64,000 nt of DNA, taken from the NCBI GenBank assembly GCA_029204225.1, contig CM055101.1, positions 31,274,519-31,338,518 on the forward strand. Reading direction: 5' to 3'. Positions 11,601 through 25,200 of this stretch are shown in pieces; the stretch's first letter is position 1, and every line of letters starts with the position of its first letter. The notes under the pieces were generated by a model, which was not told the DNA's origin, did no database searches, and saw only the letters and a list, made by a program, of their open reading frames with translations. The stretch is from Diphasiastrum complanatum. Its lineage: Eukaryota; Streptophyta; Lycopodiopsida; Lycopodiales; Lycopodiaceae. A program made the position numbers and the translations under genes.

Positions 11601-14600
11601 TTCACAATAGTTATGAAAAAATCACTTGAGATCATCACACAACAAAAAAATGGACAGTTACTGTTTATATAGCAATGTTGAATGACAAACATTGTACAAT
11701 TGACAATAAATTGATGTGAAATTGCTCCTACAGCGCAAAGCTCCTATAGCATCTCCTAACAACACACTTAATAGAGCCTCCTATTAAGAACTCTCAGGAG
11801 CAGAATCCTTAACTTTACAAAAACTAGTAGAGATTCTACATATACCTTCTGGGGGCCCTCACAAGAAACTCCCCAGAAGTTACAAGATTGTGACAAACAT
11901 CAACACTGGTTCGAAGACCGTTCAATACCCTACCACATGGCCCTTACTGCTCAGCCTTGTTAAACTTAAATGAACTTTGTAATCGTAAATCAGGGCATTG
12001 TAGTCACTAAGTGTCTTAACGTATGTCGTAAATCTCCCTTACTAACAAGGATGTTGTCTTTAATGTTGACAATATGTAGAAGAGATGCATAGTGAAACTA
12101 AAGGCAAAAGTTTACATAGATGCTGAAATTTGATTATGCATCAAATACATTATACTCTGTTCCTGTTGAACAAAAGAGGAAGATACTAACAACAAGACTT
12201 TGCCCAAGCCTGCATAGACTTTTTGCAACATATGGAGGCTAGCTGAATTCGTCTATCGTAGATATTGTATAATAGCTATTCATCTGCCAAGCAAATTGAT
12301 AAACCAACAGTGTCGGGAGAATGTAAAAATACCACTATGCTCTCATTATGTCACTGTAATAGACCCAGACTGCCTGAGAAAAATGAAAATACCAGCAGTA
12401 CAGATCCCCCAAACTAGTTGTATTGGCCAAAAATGCATATAGCACTAGGTAGGAATGGATCTGTAGGTGCAAATGAACTAGTGGTTGTACCTCAAGTAGA
12501 CACGAGTGTGCCTCATAACATTGATTTTTCCTCATGTACAACTTGTGTTTGCTATAGACGTGTGATCATTTCATTAGTGTGATCTTGTGGCTTATCTGTA
12601 ACATTTGTAAGAATAGTAAGACTTAAGGTTGCATATTGGTGAAATGGCTCTACCTTACTTTCATGACCCTTTTAAAGTCCTAAAACCAAGGATCCTATTC
12701 TGAGCATGCCAATAACAAGCAACACAAGGGAAACGGATGGTGGACAAACCAACCCAACCAATCCTAGATCAAACGGATCTAGCCCCCAAGCTATGGATCA
12801 ATCTCAAAGAGGAATGAGGCATCACACCAGCAGCATACGGCTACTAGTCTCACAATCAAGGATACACTAGTGAGATCCCAATAGGTATACTTATACCCTC
12901 CAAGGCCCATGCACCACTAGTAGTGCACTGTGACACGTTACTGGACACCTCTGCAGCCTATCTGGGCCACGTCATCCAGTTCCCCAATGACTCACTGATA
13001 GACCCATAATATAAATCCACCATCATGAGTTTAGGCCTACAACCATTAATTATGACCATATACACATAAGGGCCCCAATTCCCTTATATAGTCATAACTA
13101 ACTTACGGGTTGTTGGTCAACCGATCTCTTGAGTAGACACGCTACCTGAGACCAGTCGTGGGCATGACAATCTTCCCCCCTTATTCAAGTTTTGTCCTCA
13201 GAACTTAAAACTAGGGAAGTTCTTCCTTAAGCTCCCTTCCTGTTACCATGAATCATCATCGCCTGTGCGACTCTTCCCTAGTGTTTGCTATAGACATGTG
13301 ATCATTTCATTAGTCCTTTCCATCAGAAAAGTTTCAGACTTTTCCAACTTACTTACGGTGCCTATATAGGGATTGTAATCCAAAAAACGTCCTGACTTTA
13401 GCCATGGCACAAAATGTCATTCCAAAGTTAAGATCCCATCTAGAATACGTCTAGATTCAATTATTCTTAAGTTCTTATCTAGAATAACTCAAGATTCACC
13501 GAAACCTCATTACGTGAAGTTTTAACTTTTGGCAATCAACAACTATCCTACTCTCCTGAGTCTTTCAGGATAGCATTCTATCCTTTCCAATTGGGAAAAG
13601 ATAAGGCCAAAAGTTCTCGTGTATTCTATGCACATAAACCTTTGAATGAATCCAAGCTGGACTCATAAAGTTTGCGACTTATAAGCAATACATTTCAACA
13701 ATAATATCCATAAGAGAGGTTATTTTGTTGATTCAAACAACTAACTCAGAAGTAGTGCTCCTGACTCGGTTAGTTGTATCAGATTTAGAAAAATTTTAAA
13801 TGTGTAGGTGTGGTACCAAAACACCACATTTAATTTGATTCTAAATCAATTCTAGGTCAATAAGCAATTCTTAATGAGAAATTACTATAATTTAGCGAGA
13901 AATTGTCTCTACCGTGAGTGATATAAAGTCCTAAAATCAAGGATCCTATTCTAAGCATGCCAATAACAAGCAACACAAGGTAAACGGATGGTGGACAAAT
14001 CAACCCAACCAATCCTAGATCGAACGGATCTAGCCCTCAAGCTATGGATCAATCTCAAAGAGGAATGAGGCATCACACCAGCAGCATACGGCTACTAGTC
14101 TCACAATCAAGGATACACTTGTGAGAGCCCAATAGGTATACTTATACCCTCCAAGGCCCATGCACCACTAGTAGTGCACTGTGACACGTCACTGGATACC
14201 TCTGCAGCCTATCTGGGCCACGTCATCCAGTTCCCCAATGACTCACTTATAGACCCATATAAATCCACCATCATGAGTTTAGGCCTACAACCATTAATTA
14301 TGACCGTATACACATAAGGGCCCCAATTCCCTTATATAGTCATAACTAACTTACGGGTTGTTGGGCTACCGATCTCTAGAGTAGACACGCTACCTGAGAC
14401 CAGTCGTGGGCATGACAATCCTGATCCTAAGTTGTGGAATTTGCAAGAGAATTCAAATGAAGCTTTGTATGTGTCTCATTTACACATACTTGTACGTGTG
14501 GGATGGATCTTTACCCTTGCCACATTTGGAAAATCCTTTGGTTGATCTAACTCCTATATCTACATTTGTGGTTTTATAGCTTCTCTAGATCTTAGTGCTA

Positions 14601-16258
14601 GAACCGTATATGTGGACAATGTTGCCTTGGCTTTGGATGTATGAGTAGCAAGTCAAGTTACAAGCCTAGTTATACTCTCTCCAATTATCTTCCTTGCTCA
14701 TGCCATCATCCTTGGCCATGAACCAACCTCACAATACATAATTTAACTATTGCATATTTTTCCACAAAGAAGTTCATGATGATAGTTTAAAATGAGCAAT
14801 AATCATCAAGACATGAAAATAACATCTTGTCAAAACAATTGTAGGTATCGTTGTTGAAGATAGCTTCTCAAACAATTGAAGTGGAAAGTGTGGAATGATT
14901 GTTTGTGCAAGCCTTACCGTTTCTGAGTTGAACAAGTGTAAGGTGATGACATCGAGCAAAATGTACATTTAGTGGTGTTGGTCACACAATGCAATATCAA
15001 GTTAGGTAAAAGTAATGAAATTCACTCAATGACATGTTGTATCGACACTAATCATGGTCTTGCCTGGCGAATGGATTGTGTACCTTGTAAGTGACATTTG
15101 ATATTAGATGAATTGGAAAAGAAATATGTATCAACCGTGAATGACCAACAAATATAAGCAAAATTGGAAAAGCATAAGTCATTTCCGAATCTAAATGGAG
15201 CCCTGAAAGAAATTGACTCCGAATTTTAACTAGGAAGCACTAGTAAAACAATTCGTCAAACAATATATTCGGTCTCCAAGAATTCAGTAGCCTATGAATC
15301 ATATTTTTATCTAGAGGGAACGTTGAAAGTTTTGTATCTTGCTTAGTATTGTGAGAAAAAAAGTGATTTCTTTGGTTGTGTTCTAAAAGTGTTGTTTCGT
15401 TAGTCTTGGGCCATGATATCAAGGCCCTAGATTTACTGTAAGCTTTTCTGGGTAGAATATGGCTGTTTGAGTTCACTCATTGTTGGAAATGGCTGACTAT
15501 GCTTGTTTGCACTGAGTGGATTGGCGAGTCTATGTACATATGGCATTGGTTACACGGATGATGGGAACATTCAATAGGAAGTTTATTTTGATGTAGATTG
15601 GTGGTAGGAGACAAGGATGATCATAGATCGACAATAGGTTATTCATTTCACCTGGGTTTTGGTGTTGCAAGAAGCAACCTATGATAGCATTGTCTTCGAT
15701 TGAAGTTTAATACAAGACGACTATGAGGGCTGCCTGCAAGGCTATATGGTTGAGATGCTTGTTGGTGATACGCAAGTTACTCAAGTCCCATAATGATGTA
15801 CTATGATAGCTAGAGTTGAATTCAACTTGCTAGGAATCCCCTATACCATGCTGGGTCAAAACACATTGAGGTCAACTATCAGTTCATACGGGAGAAAATG
15901 CATAGTAGAGAGATTCAACTTGAGTTCTAACTTCTGTGGCACCAAAGATTGGATTGCAGACATCTTTTTTTAAGCCACTTAATAAAGAGAAATTTGAAAA
16001 GTTTAGTAGTCTTTAGGTGTTAGTTTAAATAAAATAGTGATTAAGGAGGGCTGTTGAAATGTAATGCCTATTTTACCCCTAACAGCTAGGCACTTACATA
16101 GTATATATTCATCGTGGGGGCAATTTAATTGTAAATGTTGTGCCCTTCTTTGTAGCTAAGTGCATGCAAGTTGGGGCCGAGTGGCAAAAGACTCGAGTTG
16201 GTGATGACACCTCAATAATTTCTAAATATTAAGGGAGGACTCATCCTCAAGGAGGCCC

Positions 16259-16349
<91 letters not shown>

Positions 16350-19300
16350 ATAGACATTAATATAATTCTAATTCTCTCTCTCTCATCAAGCATTTGGAGT
16401 TCCTAACTTTGGTTTCTTGTGGTGCTCAAGTTTTTTTTGTATTGTTGATACTTCGATAGCGTTTCCTTCAAGCTTCCATCTGTTTTGTTTGTTATTGATT
16501 TTAAGATACTTTAAAAATAGACCTGTATGTTCATCAGGGAGGCTGTAGCATGATGGAGGAGTGCAGAAGAGGCTGCACATATGTAGTAGCTAATTAATGC
16601 CCCCGTAACAAGATTTGAACATATTTTTATAAATACAAACTTGTAATCCTGGAGTTTTATTTACTTGATTTACTCTCATCTTAAGAACTTTTAAGTTTTT
16701 GCATGCTTAACTCGCAATCATGACACTGGTTGCATATGAATTGAACTGACAGGTGAATCCCAAAGCAAAGGTGTCTGTTAAGCTTGTTTCTGAAGCAGGT
16801 ATTGGCACTGTTGCAAGTGGAGTTGCTAAAGCGAATGCAGACATTATTCAGGTTCTTGATTTTTATATCTCCTAAGTTGGTAAAACACTCCTGACATGCC
16901 TTGTGGATCTGATCATTTAAACAAATCTAGTTCATATATAGTCTCTAGTTATGTGCATAGTCAGCAGTCTTCCATTTATTTTTTGATAATTTGATGCTTT
17001 GTTCTCCATCCAATCTTGGTTTGATACAGCTCAGAGTGTGTTTTTGATTTTTGGGCCACATGCTTGTGGCCGATGAACATAATATCATCCATCAAGCTTC
17101 TGTCAACATCTTGTGGCTTTTGAACTTCTTGTCAGATATCTGGGCATGATGGGGGAACTGGTGCCAGTCCAATTAGTTCAATTAAACATGCCGGAGGTCC
17201 CTGGGAACTAGGTCTTACAGAGAGTCACCAGGTACACTGTCCACTTTAAGCAGTCTCATTGATGACCATAAAGTAACTTCCTAACCTTTTTAGCTTGCAA
17301 TAGTTTGTTTAGCATTTGGATTTACTGGTTTCTTCAAGTATTTATGTTTCTTGAGCTTATTAACATTTTCTAAGCTAGGCACTTTTGCGGAACGGTCTTC
17401 GAGAAAGAGTGGTTTTAAGAGTTGATGGGGGATTCAAAAGTGGTGTGGATGTGCTGATTGCTGCTGCGATGGGGGCAGATGAGTACGGTTTTGGTTCCGT
17501 TGCTATGATAGCCACTGGGTGCATTATGGCACGCATCTGTCATACAAATAACTGTCCTGTTGGTGTGGCAAGTCAAGTATGTCATATCTGATTCCACAGT
17601 AGGTTCTATGTGACATTTCCTGTGCTTATAGTAGTACTTTAGCTTAATGCCTGTTTCTTTACTCCACCTTTTCTTTAGAAGAACTTCTCAAGTGCTTAGT
17701 TTTGAGTTTAATTCAATCATGCAGCGTGAGGAACTGCGTGCACGTTTCCCTGGTGTTCCCAACGATCTCGTGAACTACTTTTTATATGTGGCGGAAGAGG
17801 TGCATACATACTTTTTGAGATAATCAGTCTATTCTTATCAATAGCAATGTCAAGTTTTTGATTTTGAAAGTTTTGGATTACATTTTATCCTCTCTCGCTT
17901 CTTTGCAGCTCTTTAGGTTTGTTGAGAAGATGTTTGAGCATGTTAGTAGTCCTCTATTTGAATTCTAGTCATTAGCGAGACCAAGTTATCAGAAGATTGT
18001 TGAAATAACACCTAAATAGTCTGTGAATTACATGAATTTATCACTTGAATAGCTTGGTCGAAAGTGCACTTAAACCTTTGGGATAGACGTGTTTGAGATC
18101 ATGACCAGCGATCTGGCTCAACAAACAGACAATCACTGATATTGTTGAATCATTGGAGCACATTTATTCAATTCCCAACATGTAAAACTTTACTGAGCAT
18201 TTTACAAGGACATAAGATATATTTCAAAACAGATGCTTGGAAAGAGAAAAGTGAAACTTCTGGCTTCTAGACATCCTTGACTTGCTCTCAAACTAAATAA
18301 AGTCCACTGAAACGATTCCTCGATCAATCGAGAAAATGTCCTAAGAATCTTTTGCATTCCTGAAAGAAGTGATGGAAACTCAGGAAATTGATCTTTGAGC
18401 TGATTTTTGGATGCCAATGTTCACATTATCTTTATGCATGTGACTTGGACCTCCAATGAGGTAGTAGAGAAGGTGTGGCAAATAGTCCGTGTATGCATGG
18501 AGCTGGCGTTTTAAAAGTGTGTGGAGTTTCCACTTACCTACAACCTTGAAACATTTTACATCTTTATGTCTCATTTGGGTCCTTTTTTAACTTTTTCTGT
18601 TGGCATTTGGACAACAAGACATGAGGATGGATTGGATAGGGTGATCATTTAGGGTCATGAATAATAGCATCGGATAATTTAATTATAGGCAATAGTCATA
18701 TTCAAATTTTCAGGTAAAATTATTCTACAAGCAAGCGCTATTCCCTAAAGATGGTGTGAAAATAAGTGTTTAGATTCCTCAAGAATACTGATTTTTTTGT
18801 ATTGGTGGCCAAGAGGCAGTGTATCCTGTAGAAGTTTGTCTTGACCCCCTAAAGGGCTCGCTCGAACTTCCGTATGATTTGATTGGTAGATAAATTGCTA
18901 CATTTAGTGGCGCTTCCCTCAAGGAGACATGTGAAGCTGATTCCAACAGAGTTTAGAATCCTCAGAGCTTTGGTTGTTGAAGAGGTCTCGTGACAAAGAA
19001 CATGGTTGATTGGATCATTAGAAAGTGATCCATGGATACAATTGGTTGACCAGATTTGTTCTTCCAATTTTCGTGACTATTTGAATTTGATTGACCTATT
19101 CAAAATGGCCTTTGGCTACAATGGTTGTAACTCAAGTTCAATTAGTTGGTGTGATCGTAGGCTATCATGTCTCTAATGTGTACATTGTAGTAGGGTTGAC
19201 CAATGTGCCAAAGAAGCATAGTTGCCCGTTCTGGAACGGAACGTGTTCCGTTCTGGAATGAGGCCCCCAAAAAATCCAAAAAAATTCGTAAATATTTTTA

Positions 19301-22188
19301 GTTCCAAAGAATCGCATTTAATTTCTGTCAATTTGATTTGGATTGACCCACAATTCAACTCGAGATTCCTTTTTTACTTTCTCATTTAATGTGTTGCATT
19401 CAAACCATAGAATTAATGAACCGTCCACGGTTCTGAGAACCGTACGGTTCACAAATTTTTTTGCCTGGAACCGTGGTGAACCGTACAGTTAGTACCAGAC
19501 AAACACATATTACTAATGTATAAGAAAGTACATAACAATCATTAAATGTAGAAACAAGAATGTACACAACAATCACTCTCCATAATGCCTTGTAGGTACA
19601 GAAAATAACACTCTATTAATGGTAAGAAGTACAATTATGAGATTACAATTAGGTAGCATAGAAGTACAAAAATTATGGTTACTGAAACTTGCTACAAGCC
19701 CTTGTATTTTCTTGGCATTTCTACTTCCTCACCTACTCTCACCTACCACATGTATCTACTAGTCAAACCTACTAGTCAACACCTACCTTACCTACTAATT
19801 ACTGGTCAACAACTACTAATCAACATAGGTACAATGATGGACTAACTCGATGTAGGTATTGTAGGTCGATGTAGGCCCTCAAAAATAGATCAATGTATTC
19901 CATACTAATTTTTATAAAAAGTTAAAGGAGGTCTAATTTAGACTTTTGGCCTAGACATTGAATTTTTAGATTTAAATTAAACATTTAACAATACTATGGA
20001 CACACAATCCATACTTCAGTACTATACGCTTATTTGACCTGCAACTATTTGGGGTCCCGTATATCGCTAGTTCATGTGGTGCCTTATGTTATGATGTTCA
20101 GCCTTTTCAGCCCACTTCTTTGTGCTATGTCATTTGCTTCTACTTTACAACATAAATATCTGGACCAGCAACCATCATCCCCATCTCGTTCTTTTACTTG
20201 TTTGTCCACCTTTTTCTCGTTCCGTTACTCCTTTCGTGTCATCCCCTTTTGTTTGTCAGTCCTCTCCTCTATCTCCTCCAGTTCCTTCTATGTGTCCTCC
20301 TTTTGTTCGTCGTAATGTTGTTTATAAATCTATTCCTCGCAAGAGATGAATGAAATTTGTTCCAAGAACCTTTGTTTTGATTGTTGTAGCCTTGATAATC
20401 TCAATCATAATTGTCCTGATCCATGCTACTTTACAGGTCCATGAGGTTCTTGATCCCGACAATTCGTCCATCTATCTTGTTGAAGAATTCCTTGACCCTC
20501 CACCTCCTGACAATCTTGCTGAGTGTTTAGCTCAACTGCTTATGCTACCTAGTCTGGCCTTGGCTTGTCATATTCGTTTACTTGTCCATATTATGGGCCG
20601 TGAGTTCATTGCATTGGTCGATATTGGTAGACTCATTGTTTTATTAGTCAGATAGTTGTTGCTCGTATTCATGCTCTGCTAAATCATCTTATGAGGTAGA
20701 TTCTTTTTTCCTTGAAAACTTCCTTCTACCAAAGCTTGGTGATGCAATCTAGCAGACTTGATTCACTCTCTATTCTATTTAGCCAAGCTGAAATGATCTT
20801 CCACTACTGCAGTCCATTCGTATTCAGCTTTATTACTCTCATCTAAGATAGGGGTTTGTAGATTTTTTTGAAGTTGACAATTTGATGAATTGGAGACATG
20901 CTTAGAACCACATCTACCTAATCTTGACATGTGTTGCTCCTCTTTTCTCAACCAATGAGTTTCAGTCAAAATAATTTCATCGTTCACTGTGACATGTTGA
21001 ACAAGAGGAAACAAGCTATGCTAAGAACCTTGCTTCGGTATCATTTGCGAATGCTCGACTATCAATTATTGACATAATTTATGGTGTGTTTGTTTTTTGA
21101 TACTTTGAATAGCAACAATGCAGCCATAATTTAGCGTTCTATGAACCTCTTCGAAATGCCTTTTTGAACTAAGTATGAAACGGATTTCAGATGGCAGAAA
21201 TGGGAAAGAAACGGTGAAATGGTTTTCAGATTGTTAGTTTAGGTGTTTTAGTGTTGGATAGAAGAATGACTCAATCATACGAGACTCGTGAAAGAGATGC
21301 CTATGGGCTTGAAAAGGTGGCCATGCAGAAATATGAAAGGGAGAAATGCAAGTATATTGCAGTGTGCACAAATATCTATCTCCAAGTTCTGTGACTATTT
21401 GGAATTATGTGGTTGGGTGGAAACGGTGCTCAATCACAGTTGAGGCATGGCAAACTTGACCAAGATAATCTGATTTGATACTAGTGGTTGACCTCAAGTC
21501 ATCTTGGATAACATGGATACTTGGAGGGTATAATTATTGGGCCGAGTTAGATGACAGGAGCCTAGTATACCATCTCTGTGATGTATACGTCTTTATAGAT
21601 GTTACTTCACATGAAAAATTGGCATGTTATCTTCATATCTTGGATGTGCTTTTGAAAGGAAATTTGGTCATGGGAAGAGCACACGTATATGTTTATGAAC
21701 AAGCCACTTATAGGAATTGTCACCTAGAGACATGTTAAAACCATCACTATGGTCTTTACCACGGCAATCCCCTCCAAGACTCTATATTTACAAACTATAA
21801 GCAATGCATAGATGTGTTGGTGCAGTCCTGGAAAAGAGGAACAATTCAGAAAGAACTTTGATTTTATTGGTTTCTCAGAGAAATTCTACGTAATGGTGTT
21901 GAGTTTGGTCAAAGTTTTAAAGGCCACATGAAGAAACATGTCTTAGCAGCTCAAGCTTCCAGAAATCTTCCCTAAACAGTCTGCTTATTTCTCTTTTTTT
22001 GAAACAAAGTTGCATAAGGAAGTTCACTGCCATAATGTTTGATGCTGAATTTAGGTGCGAGGCATCCTCGCAGAGCTGGGTTACGAGAAACTGGATGATG
22101 TAATTGGAAGAACGGAACTTCTGCAGCCGAGAAAAGTTCCACTTATGAAAACACAACATTTGGACCTGAGCTACATGCTATCAGTATT

Positions 22189-22258
<70 letters not shown>

Positions 22259-25200
22259 CACGCTTCTGAAGTTAAAGTTCACAGCACATAAGCTCTTGAG
22301 CAACTCATCCTAGGACTGCTCAGAAATATGCTTGACATAAGTAGAGATTGTGCACATTGTGAGAAGTTTTCTTTAGTATTCTCTAGCATAACCGGAATTC
22401 AAAGGTTCAGATCGAGACTTTTAACATAAGTGAAGACATATGAACTTCTTGCAATGGTGGATCAGTGAGGTCTAAAAATTGAAATTGCAGAGTGCCGGGC
22501 TTCCAAAATGGAGTAGCACCAAGATAAGGCAACAAGAAGTTCACAATAATGGGCCTGTTTTGGATGATACCATTCTTGTGGACCCAAAGGTGGATCTTGT
22601 GACTTTTATCTCAAAGTTTCATAACAAAAAAAGATCAGAGCATTTTGTCATATACATTTGCACAGAATCTTGAAACTATACTGCAAGATAAACACATTGA
22701 AAGTCCTTGTTGCAGGTTGCAGAAGCAATTGCAGAAGAGAAAGTAGTGAAAAAAACTGTGAAAATATTCAATGTGGACCGAGCAACTTGTGGCCGTATTG
22801 CAGGTGTTATTGCCAAGAAATATGGTGACACTGGCTTTGCCGGCCAGCTTGATATTACGTGAGTATTGTCGAGTGCTATTTGAGAGAGCAAATTGCTAAG
22901 GTTATGCAGAATTATCTTCACCCAGTTCCATAACTATAGATGATGTAACTGTGTTCAACAAGCTCTCAAAGCAAGAATGAGCAGGCTTTGGAAGGAATGT
23001 GGTATACTTATAGGCACTATACACTTTGTATGCACAGTTTTGTTGGAAGTGCTGGTCAATCTTTTGGGTGCTTTCTGACACCTGGAATGAACATTCGCCT
23101 TGTTGGAGAAGCCAATGACTATGTTGGCAAGGTGAGAAACTTAAGTGGAGCTTTCTTGCACATGATGCCAATTGTTGGCAACTATACTTTCTAGGGCTCA
23201 TAAAAGTGCATCAATCTGTAATCCTTGAATTTATACCTTTCATGCTAAAAGTACAATCAAATTTCTCTCAACACTTGGCTATTCTCATGAGCTGAAAATG
23301 AACCAGCAATAAATAACCTTCTTAGCTCACATTAGATAAACTGAAAATTGTTATTGTTTATATTGTGTAGGGTATGGCTGGCGGTGAGCTTGTGATTGTT
23401 CCAGCTGACACTGCTGGATTTGTGCCTGAAGAGGCCACTATAGCTGGCAATACCTGCCTATATGGAGCAACAGGAGGTCAGTTCTTTGCACGAGGAAAAG
23501 CTGGAGAAAGATTCGCTGTTCGAAATTCGCTTGCAGAGGCAGTTGTGGAAGGGACTGGAGATCATTGTTGTGAATACATGACTGGTGGCTGTGTCATTTC
23601 TCTTGGCAAGTATGTTCTGGAAGAAGCATACATAATGACATAACTTCTATTCAAAGATTTTGCTTGATTAGCTCATGCTCTTGATATGTTAATTTTTTTT
23701 AACGTTTGTTATGTGGTGGTAAAGATGTATCGGTGCTGTTCAATGGTGTAAGGCTCATACTTATTACATGGATTGAATCACATATATCCAGAGTTGGACG
23801 TAATGTTGGGGCCGGAATGACTGGTGGTCTAGCTTATTTCTTGGATGAGGACGATACATTTGTTCCAAAGGTTGGAATTCCTTACTATTTTTTGTCACCA
23901 ACATGCACTTCAGATTGATTGATGGAGTCTCTTTTGTAACATAACAAAACCATTAATTGGATTGTCAACCACAGGTCAATAAGGAGATAGTGAAATTGCA
24001 GAGAGTTTTAGCTCCGGCAGGACAATTGCAACTCAAACGACTTATACGTGCACACACAGTAAGTCATTTCATCCCCAAAACAAATCTTGGGCAGTTATTT
24101 CAAAGATTGCAGCCACATTTGTTTACAGGCTTAGGCACCTAACCCATCATGTTTATATAGCTCTGGTTGAAAAAGACTCCTCTAACATAGAGATTCCATT
24201 TTATCTTTCATTTTACTTACTTTTGAATTTCATCTTGGCTTCCAGAATCCAGAACATTTGGCATGCTACAGCTTTTTCTTTGGGAAACTTAAAGATATCT
24301 ACAAAAGAATTATGAACACAATCGTAGATATAATATTAAGGAAGCACAGTAGATCATGAGTGACCATTAAATAGCAATCTCTCCGAAAGAGTGGCCAATG
24401 ACATCACACATTATGAATGGCTAAAGGCACGACAAACAATAGCAATGAATTCTTCCACAAAAAATCAAGCAATACCAAAAGCAGCATCTGAATAATGAAT
24501 GTCTCTAGTCGTTAGTTATACCAACCAAATGCCCTGAAATGGAAGCTTTCAGGGACTACAGATGATATTGTCAAAGTGACCATGTAGAGAGAAAAGTGCT
24601 GGACGCTCTTGTAAGTCGCCCTTGTAAGTCGCGGCCTCAGCTAATTAACTAGTAATAGGTGGGCTGTGGCCAACATAGAATGAAAGTGAATAACAAAGGA
24701 CCCTTAGGCCAAAGGGCATGTGGCCAAGATATGAATAAAAAGCAACCATATGGACGAGATTTCCATAACAAAGAGTACCTACATAGCAGCCAATTGTCAG
24801 TTGTGCCATGTTCTTAATTGGAGATTTGTTATATGATTATCATTATATTCCTTATGTTGTTATAATGCGATGTTTGTGTAAACTTGTTCATAACTCTGTG
24901 TCATAGCACTTTCTCCGAGGAGAGCAAATTCCTTTGCTAAAAATTTCTCATTTAATGTTTTGGTGTCCAGAAAGTTTTTCTTCTAGCAGATAATTGCCCC
25001 TTCATAGCTCGTCATTGTAGCCTCTACCGTTTTCAGTGTTATAATTGCGGTTTGGCCCACCTTCCTTGCTATCCATTGCTCCAAAATAACTCATTGCAAC
25101 TTGTTTGCTGTTGCCAATCAGACCTTGAATATGTTGATCTCATCATAGAAATTACAAGTTAAGAGCTTGTTGTTACCATATTGATGCTCACGATTTCACT

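Larger units (their letters stand above)
12673..14417 (-). mobile_element. Internally deleted Ty3/gypsy element with paired LTRs
   Basis: Two direct repeats (12673-13169 and 13924-14417) differ at about 16 positions and flank only 754 bp. On the minus strand the sequence entering the left LTR ends in a polypurine tract (aataaggggggaagat) before TGTCATGCCCACG, and the stretch ctgaggacaaaactt just before it is typical of the pol end of plant gypsy elements. No coding domain remains. I did not find matching target duplications. Confidence 0.75.
11486..16752 (+). other. Fd-GOGAT intron with LTR element remnants
   Basis: 5267-bp intron. 11486-12670 has no recognisable feature beyond a 34-bp block repeated at 13281. 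A gypsy-type paired-LTR remnant (12673-14417) and a copia 3' end (about 15490-16384) occupy most of the rest. 14418-15490 and 16385-16752 show nothing identifiable. Confidence 0.8.

Noticed and set aside
17908-17970. Extra exon after ctttgcag (CTCTTTAGGTTTG...)
   Set aside because: The acceptor looks good, but the encoded residues do not fit Fd-GOGAT, which continues directly from exon 12 into the exon at 22055.
20034-20349. Overlapping 93- and 75-codon frames rich in Ser, Phe and Pro
   Set aside because: Pyrimidine-rich intron sequence with no recognisable domain; two frames open at once point to composition rather than coding.
20515-20655. Possible gypsy protease motif ([11 protein letters not shown])
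   Set aside because: Only one short motif with DSG changed to DIG, no neighbouring gag or reverse transcriptase; too weak to list.
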